Below are positions 1 through 5,462 of a stretch of 10,370 nucleotides of DNA, piece by piece. The position numbers and the translations under genes are program-made. Source of the DNA: JBCCAG01 sp050330955 (GTDB lineage Bacteria > Cyanobacteriota > Cyanobacteriia > CAKZMO01); the NCBI GenBank assembly GCA_050330955.1, contig JBHJHJ010000261.1:1-10370 (forward strand), given 5' to 3'. The notes under the pieces are model-generated. The model did not search any database. It saw only the letters and a program-made list of their open reading frames with translations, and was not told where the DNA came from. The number at the start of each line of letters is the position of its first letter. Position 1 is the stretch's first letter.

Positions 1-519
1 CGCTGGTGGGTGCGGTTAATCGATTTGACGCGCCCAATCCGGTTAGGCGAGCTGGCCGCCGCCTGTCTCAAGCACCTCCCGCCGCGCTCGTACCCTGTCT
101 CCATTGCTCAGGGTCTACTGAAACCGGGAAGGGGTTTTCCGCAGCGGTTCCAAGCGAGTCACCTGGGCCGGGGTGACCACATCCTGCAATTGCCAGCGGT
201 GGATTAGGGCCTGGCAAAAATCGTGGAAAAGCTGGGTGCCGGGGCGATCGTAGGGCGGGTGCAGCTCCTGAAAGCGGCCTTCGGCAAAGCTTCGCAGCGC
301 GTGGGAATTGGGGTCAGGGTGATGCTCGGCGGGCGATCGCAGTTCCGCAATCTCCTGGGCCGCGAACTGCTGCTGCCACTGGGTCATCCAGGTGCCGCTA
401 GGGTCAAACACCCGGATGCGATCGCGGAGCTTCGCTTTTTTCTGCAGCAGGTGCGTGACGAGCGTGAGTGCCTGTGGCCCCGCGCCAATGACCGCAATAT
501 CGGTCTCGGGCTGAGTCAT
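1..519 (-). pseudogene. FAD/NAD(P)-binding monooxygenase-like protein, interrupted by in-frame stops
   Basis: The reading begins at ATG 517-519 and gives 134 residues before TAG at 115-117. The N-terminus DIAVIGAGPQALTLVTHLL is a Rossmann dinucleotide-binding motif (GxGxxA), as in flavin-dependent monooxygenases of the SidA/IucD type and related FAD/NAD(P)-binding proteins. After the TAG the same frame continues to look like this family: TLSNGDRVRARR, then a VLETGGG stretch resembling the usual VLATGGG second nucleotide-binding turn, then PDWARQI. It is interrupted again by TAA at 43-45 and TAA at 16-18. Stops in an otherwise continuous frame indicate point-mutation decay rather than one frameshift. 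The gene runs off the left edge. It is divergent from the gene at 582, and its start lies about 30 bp from the Zur-like box, so it was probably once Zur-controlled. Substrate is unknown. A truncated 134-residue product is possible but would lack most of the fold. Confidence 0.72.
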
Positions 520-548
520 GTTTAGGTTGTCGAATAGAGTGAGCGGTG

Positions 549-563
549 TGATAATGATTATCG
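549..563. promoter_or_regulatory. Zur-box-like operator between divergent genes
   Basis: The site TGATAAT-G-ATTATCG is a 7-1-7 inverted repeat with six of seven arm positions paired. It closely matches the known cyanobacterial Zur box (TGATAATnATTATCA-like). It lies 29 bp before the start of the minus-strand flavoprotein remnant and 18 bp before the ATG at 582. A bound repressor would cover the promoter of the plus-strand gene and could control both directions. The presence of zur, znuABC and a COG0523 gene in the same window supports the assignment. A Fur box is the alternative, but the spacing and context favour Zur. Confidence 0.8.
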
Positions 564-581
564 TTCATATTCTACAAGCCT

Positions 582-1445
582 ATGCTCATTGTCGTCGCCG
601 GTCCCTGCGGTGCAGGCAAAACAACCTGGATTTGCCAGGAGATTGCTCAAGCATCCGCCCCAGTTGGCTATATGGCCCTGGGAGCCGGCACGGTGCCCAT
701 TGATGCGACCCATGTGGCAGCGCAATTTCCTCAGGTTAAAATCTTTCAAGACCAGTCCGGAGCGGAGCTGCTGCAGCGGCTGGCCGCTGGCCTGCCGGTC
801 TATTTGGAGCTGGGCTCGCAGCTAGAGACAGACATCCCGTTTTTAGAGGCTTTGCCCCACCGCCGTGTAGCGGTGGTAGCCGGTGACAACCCGGATGGAA
901 GTTGGCAGACCTGGGCTAAGGGGGCCGATGAGGTGATTCAAGGCAACCCCTCGGCTGACCGACCATCGGCGCAGCTCTGGCGGGCACCCCTGAGCGGTCA
1001 GGTGTTTGACCCACCCAGCCTCGACACCTTCTGGCAGGAGCTAACTCAGGGGGCCTACGGGGAGGTACACCGGGCCAAGGGGATTTTTGAGCTGGCCGAT
1101 GGCCACGCGTTTCATTTTGATTTTGCCAACGGTCTGCCTGAGAGCGCCTACACCGAGCTCAATCTACCCCCATGGCTGCAGGGGCGGCCCCAGCGGTTTA
1201 GCGGCATTGAGGTGGTGGGTCAGAGTCTCGATGAAGGGGCGATCGCAGCGACGATCAAAGCCAGCTACCTGTCTGACACCCTCCTAGCCTCGCACCACGC
1301 AACCTTGCAAGCATCCAAATCATTGGAGGTCGCAAGAATATCGCCGTCCTATCCTGCATCCACGGCAATCTGGAGGCCCTGGAAGCCGTCCTCAAAGATA
1401 TCGACCAGCAGTCCGTTGACCAGATCTACTGCCTGGGGGACCTAG
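582..1445 (+). CDS. CobW/COG0523-like P-loop protein lacking the CxCC motif (C-terminal end out of frame)
   Basis: The protein opens directly with a P-loop, GPCGAGKT at residues 7-14. Around residues 74-78 it has YLELG, which occupies the place of the IETSG segment of G3E GTPases. A C-terminal section at about 161-232 (AKGIFELADGHAFHFDF, then WLQGRPQRF) resembles the CobW C-terminal domain. It lacks the GCICC metal-binding motif and a recognisable NKxD guanine-specificity motif (AGDNPDG stands near that place), so canonical metallochaperone GTPase activity is doubtful. Residues after about 240 are a Ser/Pro/Trp-rich out-of-frame reading of the next domain and are probably not native. The start is only 18 bp after the Zur-like box and no clear Shine-Dalgarno site is seen, so the mRNA may be leaderless or have a very short leader. 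It heads a compact cluster with two phosphoesterase-like genes. Family assignment is fairly firm; function is unknown. Confidence 0.7.
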   Translation: MLIVVAGPCGAGKTTWICQEIAQASAPVGYMALGAGTVPIDATHVAAQFPQVKIFQDQSGAELLQRLAAGLPVYLELGSQLETDIPFLEALPHRRVAVVAGDNPDGSWQTWAKGADEVIQGNPSADRPSAQLWRAPLSGQVFDPPSLDTFWQELTQGAYGEVHRAKGIFELADGHAFHFDFANGLPESAYTELNLPPWLQGRPQRFSGIEVVGQSLDEGAIAATIKASYLSDTLLASHHATLQASKSLEVARISPSYPASTAIWRPWKPSSKISTSSPLTRSTAWGT

Positions 1446-2179
1446 TGGGCTACGGGCCCTACCCCAACGAAGTCGTCGCCCGCATTCAGGAATTGGGGAT
1501 TCCCACCTGTCAGGGCTGCTGGGACGAAGATGTTGTTGAGGGGCTGAACGCCTGCGACTGCAGCTATCCCTCGCTTTTGGCAGAGACTCGGGGTCACCTG
1601 GCCCACGAGTGGACCAACCGAGAAGTCACCCCCGAAACCCGCGCCTACCTGGCGAGCCTGCCCGTGGTCCTGCGCCAGGATAATCTCTGCTTTGTCCACG
1701 GCAGCCCCCACAGCCAGCATGAATACCTGCTTCCCGACACCAGCGCCTTTATTGCCCTAGAGCGGGTGCTGTCCACTGGGGCGGACACTCTGTTCTGCGG
1801 CCACACCCATGTCCCCTACGTGCGTCAGCTGGACGAGAGCCAGATCACTTTGAAGGTCCTGCAGCCTGCGCACTCCCCGGCGCAATCTCCCACGGACCAG
1901 TCTCCAACCGCCCCATCTCCCACTGCCATCGCTCCCCTCAAGCGCATTATCAACGCCGGCTCCGTCGGGGAACCCCGCCACGGTCGCCCCAACGCCACCT
2001 ACGTCATTTACGACACCGACACTCAAACGGTTAAACTGCGCGAAGTGGAGTACGACTACGCTAAAACCTGCGACGCCATCGTCGAAAAAGGTCTACCGCC
2101 TATCTTCGCCTGGCGGCTTGCGCGCGGCCTAGAATTCGCCGAAAAAGCCGACGACCCTACCCATGTGTGTGAACGATGA
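1334..2179 (+). CDS. Calcineurin-like metallophosphoesterase with Cys-substituted ligand motifs; no standard start codon
   Basis: Family motifs are present in order. Motif I is SCIHGN at 1352-1369, where the family has SDIHGN. Motif II is CLGDLVGYGP at about 1430-1459. Motif III is CQGCWDED at 1508-1531, where the family has GNHD. Motif IV is FVHGSP, motif V is GHTHVP, and NAGSVGEPR follows. The motif I Asp and the motif III Asn-His pair are therefore replaced by Cys and Cys-Trp, while the GD, HG and GHTH ligands remain. Other Cys residues cluster nearby (NACDCSYP). A Pro/Ser-rich stretch at about 1867-1935 interrupts the C-terminal half. The N-terminus is clearly coded from about 1334, and the frame is open from 1277, but it has no ATG, GTG or TTG before GTG 1445, which lies inside motif II. 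Either it was fused to the upstream P-loop gene and a one-base indel broke the frame, or it uses a rare start (ATC 1340 lies 9 nt after GGAGGT at 1325-1330). It overlaps the next gene by four bases (ATGA). Confidence 0.75.
   Translation, partial: KNIAVLSCIHGNLEALEAVLKDIDQQSVDQIYCLGDLVGYGPYPNEVVARIQELGIPTCQGCWDEDVVEGLNACDCSYPSLLAETRGHLAHEWTNREVTPETRAYLASLPVVLRQDNLCFVHGSPHSQHEYLLPDTSAFIALERVLSTGADTLFCGHTHVPYVRQLDESQITLKVLQPAHSPAQSPTDQSPTAPSPTAIAPLKRIINAGSVGEPRHGRPNATYVIYDTDTQTVKLREVEYDYAKTCDAIVEKGLPPIFAWRLARGLEFAEKADDPTHVCER
1867..1935 (+). other. Pro/Ser-rich low-complexity insert inside the phosphoesterase
   Basis: Between the GHTHVP motif and the NAGSVG motif the protein runs through a repetitive SPxxQSPT / SPTA section. 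At DNA level it is a run of related CTCCC(A/G) units. It is expected to be a flexible surface loop or linker rather than part of the fold, and may have grown by slippage of short C-rich repeats. Confidence 0.55.
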
Positions 2180-2901
2180 CCCACTGGGCAATTCTCTCAG
2201 GCATAGGCGGCAACCTCGCCGCCTACGAAGCAGTGCTCACCGATATTAAACGCCAGCGCTTTCGGGTAGAAGCGCTGTACATATTGGGAGACCTGGTGGG
2301 CCTGCATCCCCAGTGCGAGGCCCTGGTGCAGCGGGTGCGTCAGCCTAAGCGGGGCGAGCTTCAGCCCCAGGTTTGCATGGGCTGGTGGGAGGAGCAGTGT
2401 TTTAATTTACACGGCATGGGAACCGACCCAGAAGCTACCGAGCTGCTGGAGCAGGTGGGGTCAGACGGGGTAAAGCAGCTCTGGAAGTCGGTGTCCCGGC
2501 AGACGGTGCAGTGGCTCCATTCCCTAGATTTTGGCTTCTTTGAGCTGGACTCCCTGCTGATTCACGGCAGCACGGTGGGATGCGGTGACATGCTGACGCC
2601 GGACACGCCGCCCATGCAGCTCTTGGACCGGCTACTGCGGGCAGAGGCCAATACGCTGTTCTGCGGGCGCTCGGGGCAGGCCTTTCACCTGCAAATTCCG
2701 GCGGGGGCGGTGATCTCTACCGTGACTACGCTGGATACCCCAGCGCAGACCATGACCCAGACCGTGCGCGATCGCCAAGTCGTCGGCGTGGGCAGCGTGG
2801 GCAGCGAGCCGGGGAAGGCGACCTACACCTTGTATAGCCCCTATGCCAATACCGTCAGTTTTAGAGGGGTGCGCTATGGTAGCCGGGGCGGCTTCGGCTA
2901 G
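2176..2901 (+). CDS. Degenerate calcineurin-like phosphoesterase paralogue (probable pseudoenzyme)
   Basis: This 241-residue protein keeps the outline of the phosphoesterase fold seen in the preceding gene: the N-terminal strand AILSGIGGNLAAYEAVL parallels VLSCIHGNLEALEAVL, LGDLVGLHP parallels LGDLVGYGP, and VGSVGSEPG parallels AGSVGEPRHG. Metal-ligand positions are largely lost. Motif I has GxG in place of DxH (residues 9-11), motif III reads GWWEE (69-73), and motif V reads CGRSGQ (163-168) instead of GHTH. The GD pair (38-39) and IHGS (129-132) survive. Catalysis by the usual two-metal mechanism looks unlikely, so a structural or regulatory partner of the upstream phosphoesterase is the simplest inference. 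ATG overlaps the upstream TGA (ATGA at 2176-2179), indicating translational coupling. The gene is full length with no internal stop, so it appears to be maintained rather than decaying. Confidence 0.75.
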   Translation: MTHWAILSGIGGNLAAYEAVLTDIKRQRFRVEALYILGDLVGLHPQCEALVQRVRQPKRGELQPQVCMGWWEEQCFNLHGMGTDPEATELLEQVGSDGVKQLWKSVSRQTVQWLHSLDFGFFELDSLLIHGSTVGCGDMLTPDTPPMQLLDRLLRAEANTLFCGRSGQAFHLQIPAGAVISTVTTLDTPAQTMTQTVRDRQVVGVGSVGSEPGKATYTLYSPYANTVSFRGVRYGSRGGFG

Positions 2902-2963
2902 GGCGGCATGTGGGCATAGGCTTCGTACAGGCTGAAGAACTCTAGGGTGTGGTAGAGCGATCG
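2898..2963 (-). pseudogene. Remnant of a zur/fur 3' end
   Basis: Read on the minus strand, this segment encodes YHTLEFFSLYEAYAHMPP followed by a stop. It matches the extreme C-terminus of the Zur protein encoded at 5463-5912 (YHTLEFFGLCESCAHQQP). At DNA level 2929-2955 matches 5494-5520 at 24 of 27 positions in the same orientation. Both cysteines of the C-terminal zinc-binding CxxC are now tyrosines. Upstream codons (to about 3113) stay open but show no convincing Zur sequence beyond roughly 20 residues, and no DNA-binding domain is present. It is best read as a leftover duplicated zur tail immediately after the phosphoesterase gene. Confidence 0.7.
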
Positions 2964-3081
2964 CTTCCATTCAGCCACTGTGAGCGGTTTCTCTGCGCAC
3001 AAGGGTTTGGCAGCCCCCTGAACGATTACTCCGAGGGAAGATCGCCTAACATAAGAAGACGCCGATCCTCCCAAAGACATC

Positions 3082-3330
3082 ATGACGCAAGCAATTGAAG
3101 CTACTGGAATCATCGATAGTCAAGGTTACCTTCAGCTCGACCAGCCACTCAGCGACGCTAAAGCTCAGCGAGTGCGCGTCATTGTGCTACTCACCGAGGA
3201 TGACGACACTATCACGGAGCAAGTTTGGCTCAAAGCCGCTGCAACGAATCCTTCCTTTGCATTTCTAGAGGATACTGAAGAAGATATCTATACCCTCAAC
3301 GACGGACAACCCGTAAATTATGAAGGTTGA
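3082..3330 (+). CDS. Antitoxin of a MazF/PemK-type toxin-antitoxin pair (orphaned)
   Basis: This 82-residue acidic protein opens with EATGIIDSQGYLQLDQPL, followed by RVRVIVLLTEDDD. This resembles small cyanobacterial antitoxins that begin with a short beta-rich operator-binding segment. The C-terminal half (FAFLEDTEEDIYTLNDG) is the kind of acidic toxin-wrapping tail expected of such proteins. A toxin start codon overlaps its end (ATG 3320-3322), and PemK/MazF-like toxin coding sequence is found on the far side of the adjacent transposon, which supports the pairing. The stop TGA (3328-3330) lies at the transposon boundary, so the last residues may have been altered by the insertion. No strong ribosome-binding site is seen. 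Family identity is by pattern and context, without recognition of a specific named gene. Confidence 0.65.
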   Translation: MTQAIEATGIIDSQGYLQLDQPLSDAKAQRVRVIVLLTEDDDTITEQVWLKAAATNPSFAFLEDTEEDIYTLNDGQPVNYEG

Positions 3331-3336
3331 CGTACT

Positions 3337-3357
3337 CTCACGGCTAAAGCGCGTGGG
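3337..3357 (-). repeat. Right-end hairpin of the IS200/IS605 element
   Basis: The imperfect palindrome CTCACGGC-TAAA-GC(G)CGTGGG has a single bulged G, as required for subterminal recognition by Y1 transposases. It lies immediately after the tnpB stop and about 10 bp inside the predicted TCAA terminus. The 3' part of tnpB and this hairpin would form the scaffold of the TnpB guide RNA. Confidence 0.65.
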
Positions 3358-3366
3358 ATTCTGAGG

Positions 3367-4491
3367 TCAAGCAGCAATTGCAGGCTGAGCCTGTCTGACA
3401 TCGCCTAACCCACAGGTTGACGCCCCAACCTGATGAATATTCTTTGCCGCGTTCAAGTCGCGGTCGTGGTGAGCAGCGCAGGCAGGGCAGTCCCATTCTC
3501 GCTGCTTCAGGTCTAGCCACTCCAGCACATGCCCGCAGGCGGAGCAGGTCTTAGAGCTGGGATACCACTGGTCAATGAACGCTACTGACTTGCCCTTCTT
3601 CTTCGCTACCCACTGCAGGATTTGAAGAAACTCAGCCAGGGCAAGGTCAGATACCTTCCGGCCCCATAGCCGCTTCATCCCCTTTAGGTTCAGCGTCTCA
3701 AAGTAGAGCGCATCGTAGGTATCCGTCAGTTGGTGAGCCAGCTTCCAGAACCAGTCACGCCGCCTATTAGCTATAGCCTCATGGCAACGTGCCAGATGCA
3801 GCCGCGCCCGCTCACGGTTAGCCGACCCCTTCTGCTTACGCGACAGGTTACGGTTAGCCCTGCGGACTTCACCCAGCGATGCCTTTAGAAATTCAGGGGA
3901 ACGTATCTCAGTGCCATCAGAGAGCACAAGAAACGTCTTCAGCCCAAAGTCAGCGCCAGCGGTTCTACCCGTCTCGGTGCTAGGGACTGATTCAGATTCT
4001 TGGTCCACTACCACGGCTAGAAACAACTCCCCTAGCGGGGTACGCTTCACCGTGACAGTCTTCACCTTGCCCTCAATCACGCGCGAGTTCCAATACTGGT
4101 AGACCCGATTGCCAATCTTGATGCGCCCTCCGTCGAGCAGCTTGTAGCCTGCCTGCTTCAGGGTGAACGACTTGTATCGCCTCACCTTCTGAAAGCTCGG
4201 TGGCCTCGCGCCTTGCTTGTGATGCTTGAAGAACAGTTGATACGCCTTCTCAATCCGCTGGCAGATATCCTGCACGGCTTGAGAGCCCACCAACTGCCAA
4301 AACGGGTTGCGCTTCCGCAGCCCCGCGATGTGCGACTGAAGCTTAGAGCATTTGAGATGCTTACCCCACATGCGGTAGTAGCGCTTGTGAAGCGCTATGC
4401 AGTGGTTCCAGATACATCCGGCAGCGTTGATAGACCGCTTGAGATACCTGTTCCGCTTGTGCTCGTATAGCTTGAACTTCAACGTCTTCAT
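3367..4491 (-). CDS. tnpB: RNA-guided endonuclease TnpB (IS200/IS605 OrfB)
   Basis: This 374-residue protein has normal family length. The N-terminal helix-turn region (MKTLKFKLYEHKRNRYL) is followed by the beta-barrel/REC region and a split RuvC domain. RuvC acidic residues appear intact: D181 in GADFGLKTF, E265 in YFETLNLKGM, and the aspartates of HHDRDLNAAKNI at 341-352. A zinc finger is complete with CSAC at 316-319 and CPAC at 335-338. Nothing is truncated or frameshifted, so the nuclease may be active. TnpB cuts DNA guided by a transposon-end RNA and helps retain its element after excision. It is divergent from a small ribbon-helix-helix gene 41 bp away. No tnpA is seen. Confidence 0.95.
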   Translation of the reverse strand: MKTLKFKLYEHKRNRYLKRSINAAGCIWNHCIALHKRYYRMWGKHLKCSKLQSHIAGLRKRNPFWQLVGSQAVQDICQRIEKAYQLFFKHHKQGARPPSFQKVRRYKSFTLKQAGYKLLDGGRIKIGNRVYQYWNSRVIEGKVKTVTVKRTPLGELFLAVVVDQESESVPSTETGRTAGADFGLKTFLVLSDGTEIRSPEFLKASLGEVRRANRNLSRKQKGSANRERARLHLARCHEAIANRRRDWFWKLAHQLTDTYDALYFETLNLKGMKRLWGRKVSDLALAEFLQILQWVAKKKGKSVAFIDQWYPSSKTCSACGHVLEWLDLKQREWDCPACAAHHDRDLNAAKNIHQVGASTCGLGDVRQAQPAIAA

Positions 4492-4532
4492 GTGTCCATG
4501 TTAGCATACACGGGTAGCCATTGGGTATCCAG

Positions 4533-4673
4533 ATGACAAAAGAAAGGTTGAGCATAAGGCTTTCAAGGCAGCGGTTGCAAAAGCTTAGAGACATAGCCAG
4601 TCAGCGCGACAAGACTATGACTCAGCTCATAGAGGAGTGGATAGATCGACTGCAGTTGGAGAAGCCGTCCTGA
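4533..4673 (+). CDS. 46-residue ribbon-helix-helix (CopG/Arc-like) protein of the IS element
   Basis: The frame from ATG 4533 to TGA 4671-4673 encodes a small basic protein: MTKERLSIRLSRQRLQKL, a short turn, then TMTQLIEEWIDRL. A beta strand with alternating residues followed by two amphipathic helices is the ribbon-helix-helix pattern of CopG/Arc/MetJ DNA-binding dimers. It is divergent from tnpB (41 bp between starts) and its stop codon lies in the loop of the left-end hairpin, so it belongs to the transposon. A likely role is repression of the divergent tnpB promoter or binding of the element end; this is inference. Preservation of the full frame argues against chance. Confidence 0.68.
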   Translation: MTKERLSIRLSRQRLQKLRDIASQRDKTMTQLIEEWIDRLQLEKPS

Positions 4674-4685
4674 AGGACGGGGCTT
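4662..4685 (-). repeat. Left-end hairpin of the IS200/IS605 element
   Basis: The stem AAGCCGTCC pairs with GGACGG..GCTT around a TGAA loop, with a two-base GG bulge. This mirrors the bulged hairpin at the other end of the element and marks the left terminus on the tnpB strand. The last codons of the ribbon-helix-helix gene run into it. Confidence 0.65.
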
Positions 4686-4689
4686 TAGA

Positions 4690-4869
4690 CCCATTGTTTT
4701 TGGTAACCATCCTGATTTTGCGACCAGTGGCCTGCTCAAGCCTTCGATTATTCGGCTCGATCATCTCATTACCCTACGACAGTCTATGATTCGTCGTGAA
4801 CTAGGGAGTCTCAGCGCAGATACGCAATCAGCCATCGCGAATAGGCTGTATCAGATATTGACAATGTGA
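4690..4869 (+). pseudogene. C-terminal fragment of a PemK/MazF-type toxin, separated by the IS element
   Basis: From 4690 a frame without a start codon encodes 59 residues ending in TGA 4867-4869. It includes DFATSGLLKPSIIRLDHL, then ITLRQSMIRRELGSLS. The order GLLKPS-x-IRLDHL, RRELGSLS and a final amphipathic helix is the C-terminal half of MazF/PemK endoribonucleases. The expected N-terminal half, including the start-proximal strands, is missing. Only the start ATG at 3320, overlapping the antitoxin stop, remains on the other side of the transposon. The toxin has therefore lost about half its length, so more than a clean insertion took place. It is almost certainly inactive. Confidence 0.7.
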
Positions 4870-4888
4870 TTGTTAGCTCACTGGCCTT

Positions 4889-4918
4889 GTTGGGTGTCGC
4901 TTCGCTCAACTCAACCTA
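4889..4918. repeat. Short palindromic repeat of the cyanobacterial GTTGGGT...AACCCAAC type
   Basis: The sequence GTTGGGTGTCGCTTCGC followed by TCAACTCAACC folds back on itself and resembles a small interspersed palindrome common between genes in filamentous cyanobacteria. One arm is degenerate. It lies between the toxin remnant and the DUF29 gene; the rest of 4870-4989 shows no feature I can support. Confidence 0.45.
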
Positions 4919-4989
4919 GTAATTCCAGCGGTCCCCAAATTGCACCTGCTATGATCAAGCCAGCAGTCTTGCTGACGCCGACCTTACCC

Positions 4990-5448
4990 ATGACAGCGAC
5001 CCAACCCAGCAGCCCCTCGGCAACGCTATACGCCACGGATTACATTCAGTGGTTAACGACCACGGCGGATAAGCTGCGCTGCCAGGACTACGATCATGTC
5101 GACTGGGCCAACCTGATCGAAGAAATTGAAGACATGGCGAAGCGGGAACGACGCAGCCTCAAAAGCAACTTGATTATTTTGCTGCTGCACCTATTGAAAT
5201 GGCAATATCAGCCCGATAGAAGAAGTGGGAGCTGGGCAGGTAGCATCGTTGAACATCGCCGCCGTATCGATGAAGTACTCAAGGACTCGCCAAGCCTCAA
5301 GCCGCACCTAGAGAAAGTGCTACCCGAGGCTTACACGAACGCTGTCAAGCAAGCTGTCGCCGAAACTCAGCTCTCAGCAGATACGTTCCCCAGCGAGTGT
5401 GAGTTCAAGCTATCTCAAATTATGGATGATAGCTTTCCGCCGTCGTGA
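4990..5448 (+). CDS. DUF29 family protein
   Basis: The chosen ATG at 4990 gives 152 residues with the standard DUF29 layout: LYATDYIQWLTTTADKLR near the N-terminus, DWANLIEEIEDMAKRERR, a hydrophobic helix LIILLLHLLKWQYQP, SWAGSIVEHRRRI, and SPSLKPHLEKVLPEAY. The longer reading from 4870 passes through a non-coding palindrome and was rejected. DUF29 proteins are abundant, multi-copy and variable in cyanobacteria, predicted to be small alpha-helical cytoplasmic proteins; their biochemical role is not established. The gene is convergent with zur, with only 14 bp between stops, and belongs to the accessory block rather than to the zinc genes. Confidence 0.88.
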   Translation: MTATQPSSPSATLYATDYIQWLTTTADKLRCQDYDHVDWANLIEEIEDMAKRERRSLKSNLIILLLHLLKWQYQPDRRSGSWAGSIVEHRRRIDEVLKDSPSLKPHLEKVLPEAYTNAVKQAVAETQLSADTFPSECEFKLSQIMDDSFPPS

Positions 5449-5462
5449 GCTGACCTGCGCCC

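Larger units (their letters stand above)
3327..4690 (-). mobile_element. IS200/IS605-family element carrying tnpB but no tnpA
   Basis: The element holds tnpB (minus strand) and a divergent 46-residue ribbon-helix-helix gene. Both ends can fold into bulged hairpins typical of this family. The right end is at 3337-3357 (CTCACGGC, loop TAAA, GC, bulged G, CGTGGG). The left end is at 4662-4685 (AAGCCGTCC, loop TGAA, GGACGG, bulged GG, GCTT). On the tnpB strand the right end finishes in TCAA (plus-strand TTGA at 3327-3330), as in IS608-like cleavage sites. No Y1 transposase gene is present, so the element would need TnpA in trans. It separates the antitoxin from its toxin remnant. Exact left boundary is uncertain by several bases. 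Confidence 0.82.

Noticed and set aside
16..117. Stop-codon readthrough or recoding in the flavoprotein
   Set aside because: Both TAG and TAA occur, all other genes here use standard stops, and there is no sign of a recoding element.
223..525. 100-residue plus-strand frame opposite the flavoprotein
   Set aside because: Shadow of the minus-strand coding sequence, with no recognisable motif.
1277..1445. Programmed -1 frameshift joining the P-loop and phosphoesterase domains
   Set aside because: No convincing X XXY YYZ slippery heptamer in the P-loop frame and no clear downstream structure; a mutation or sequencing error is simpler.
4870..4989. Longer N-terminus for the DUF29 protein
   Set aside because: The extra residues translate a short palindromic repeat, and DUF29 homology begins just after ATG 4990.
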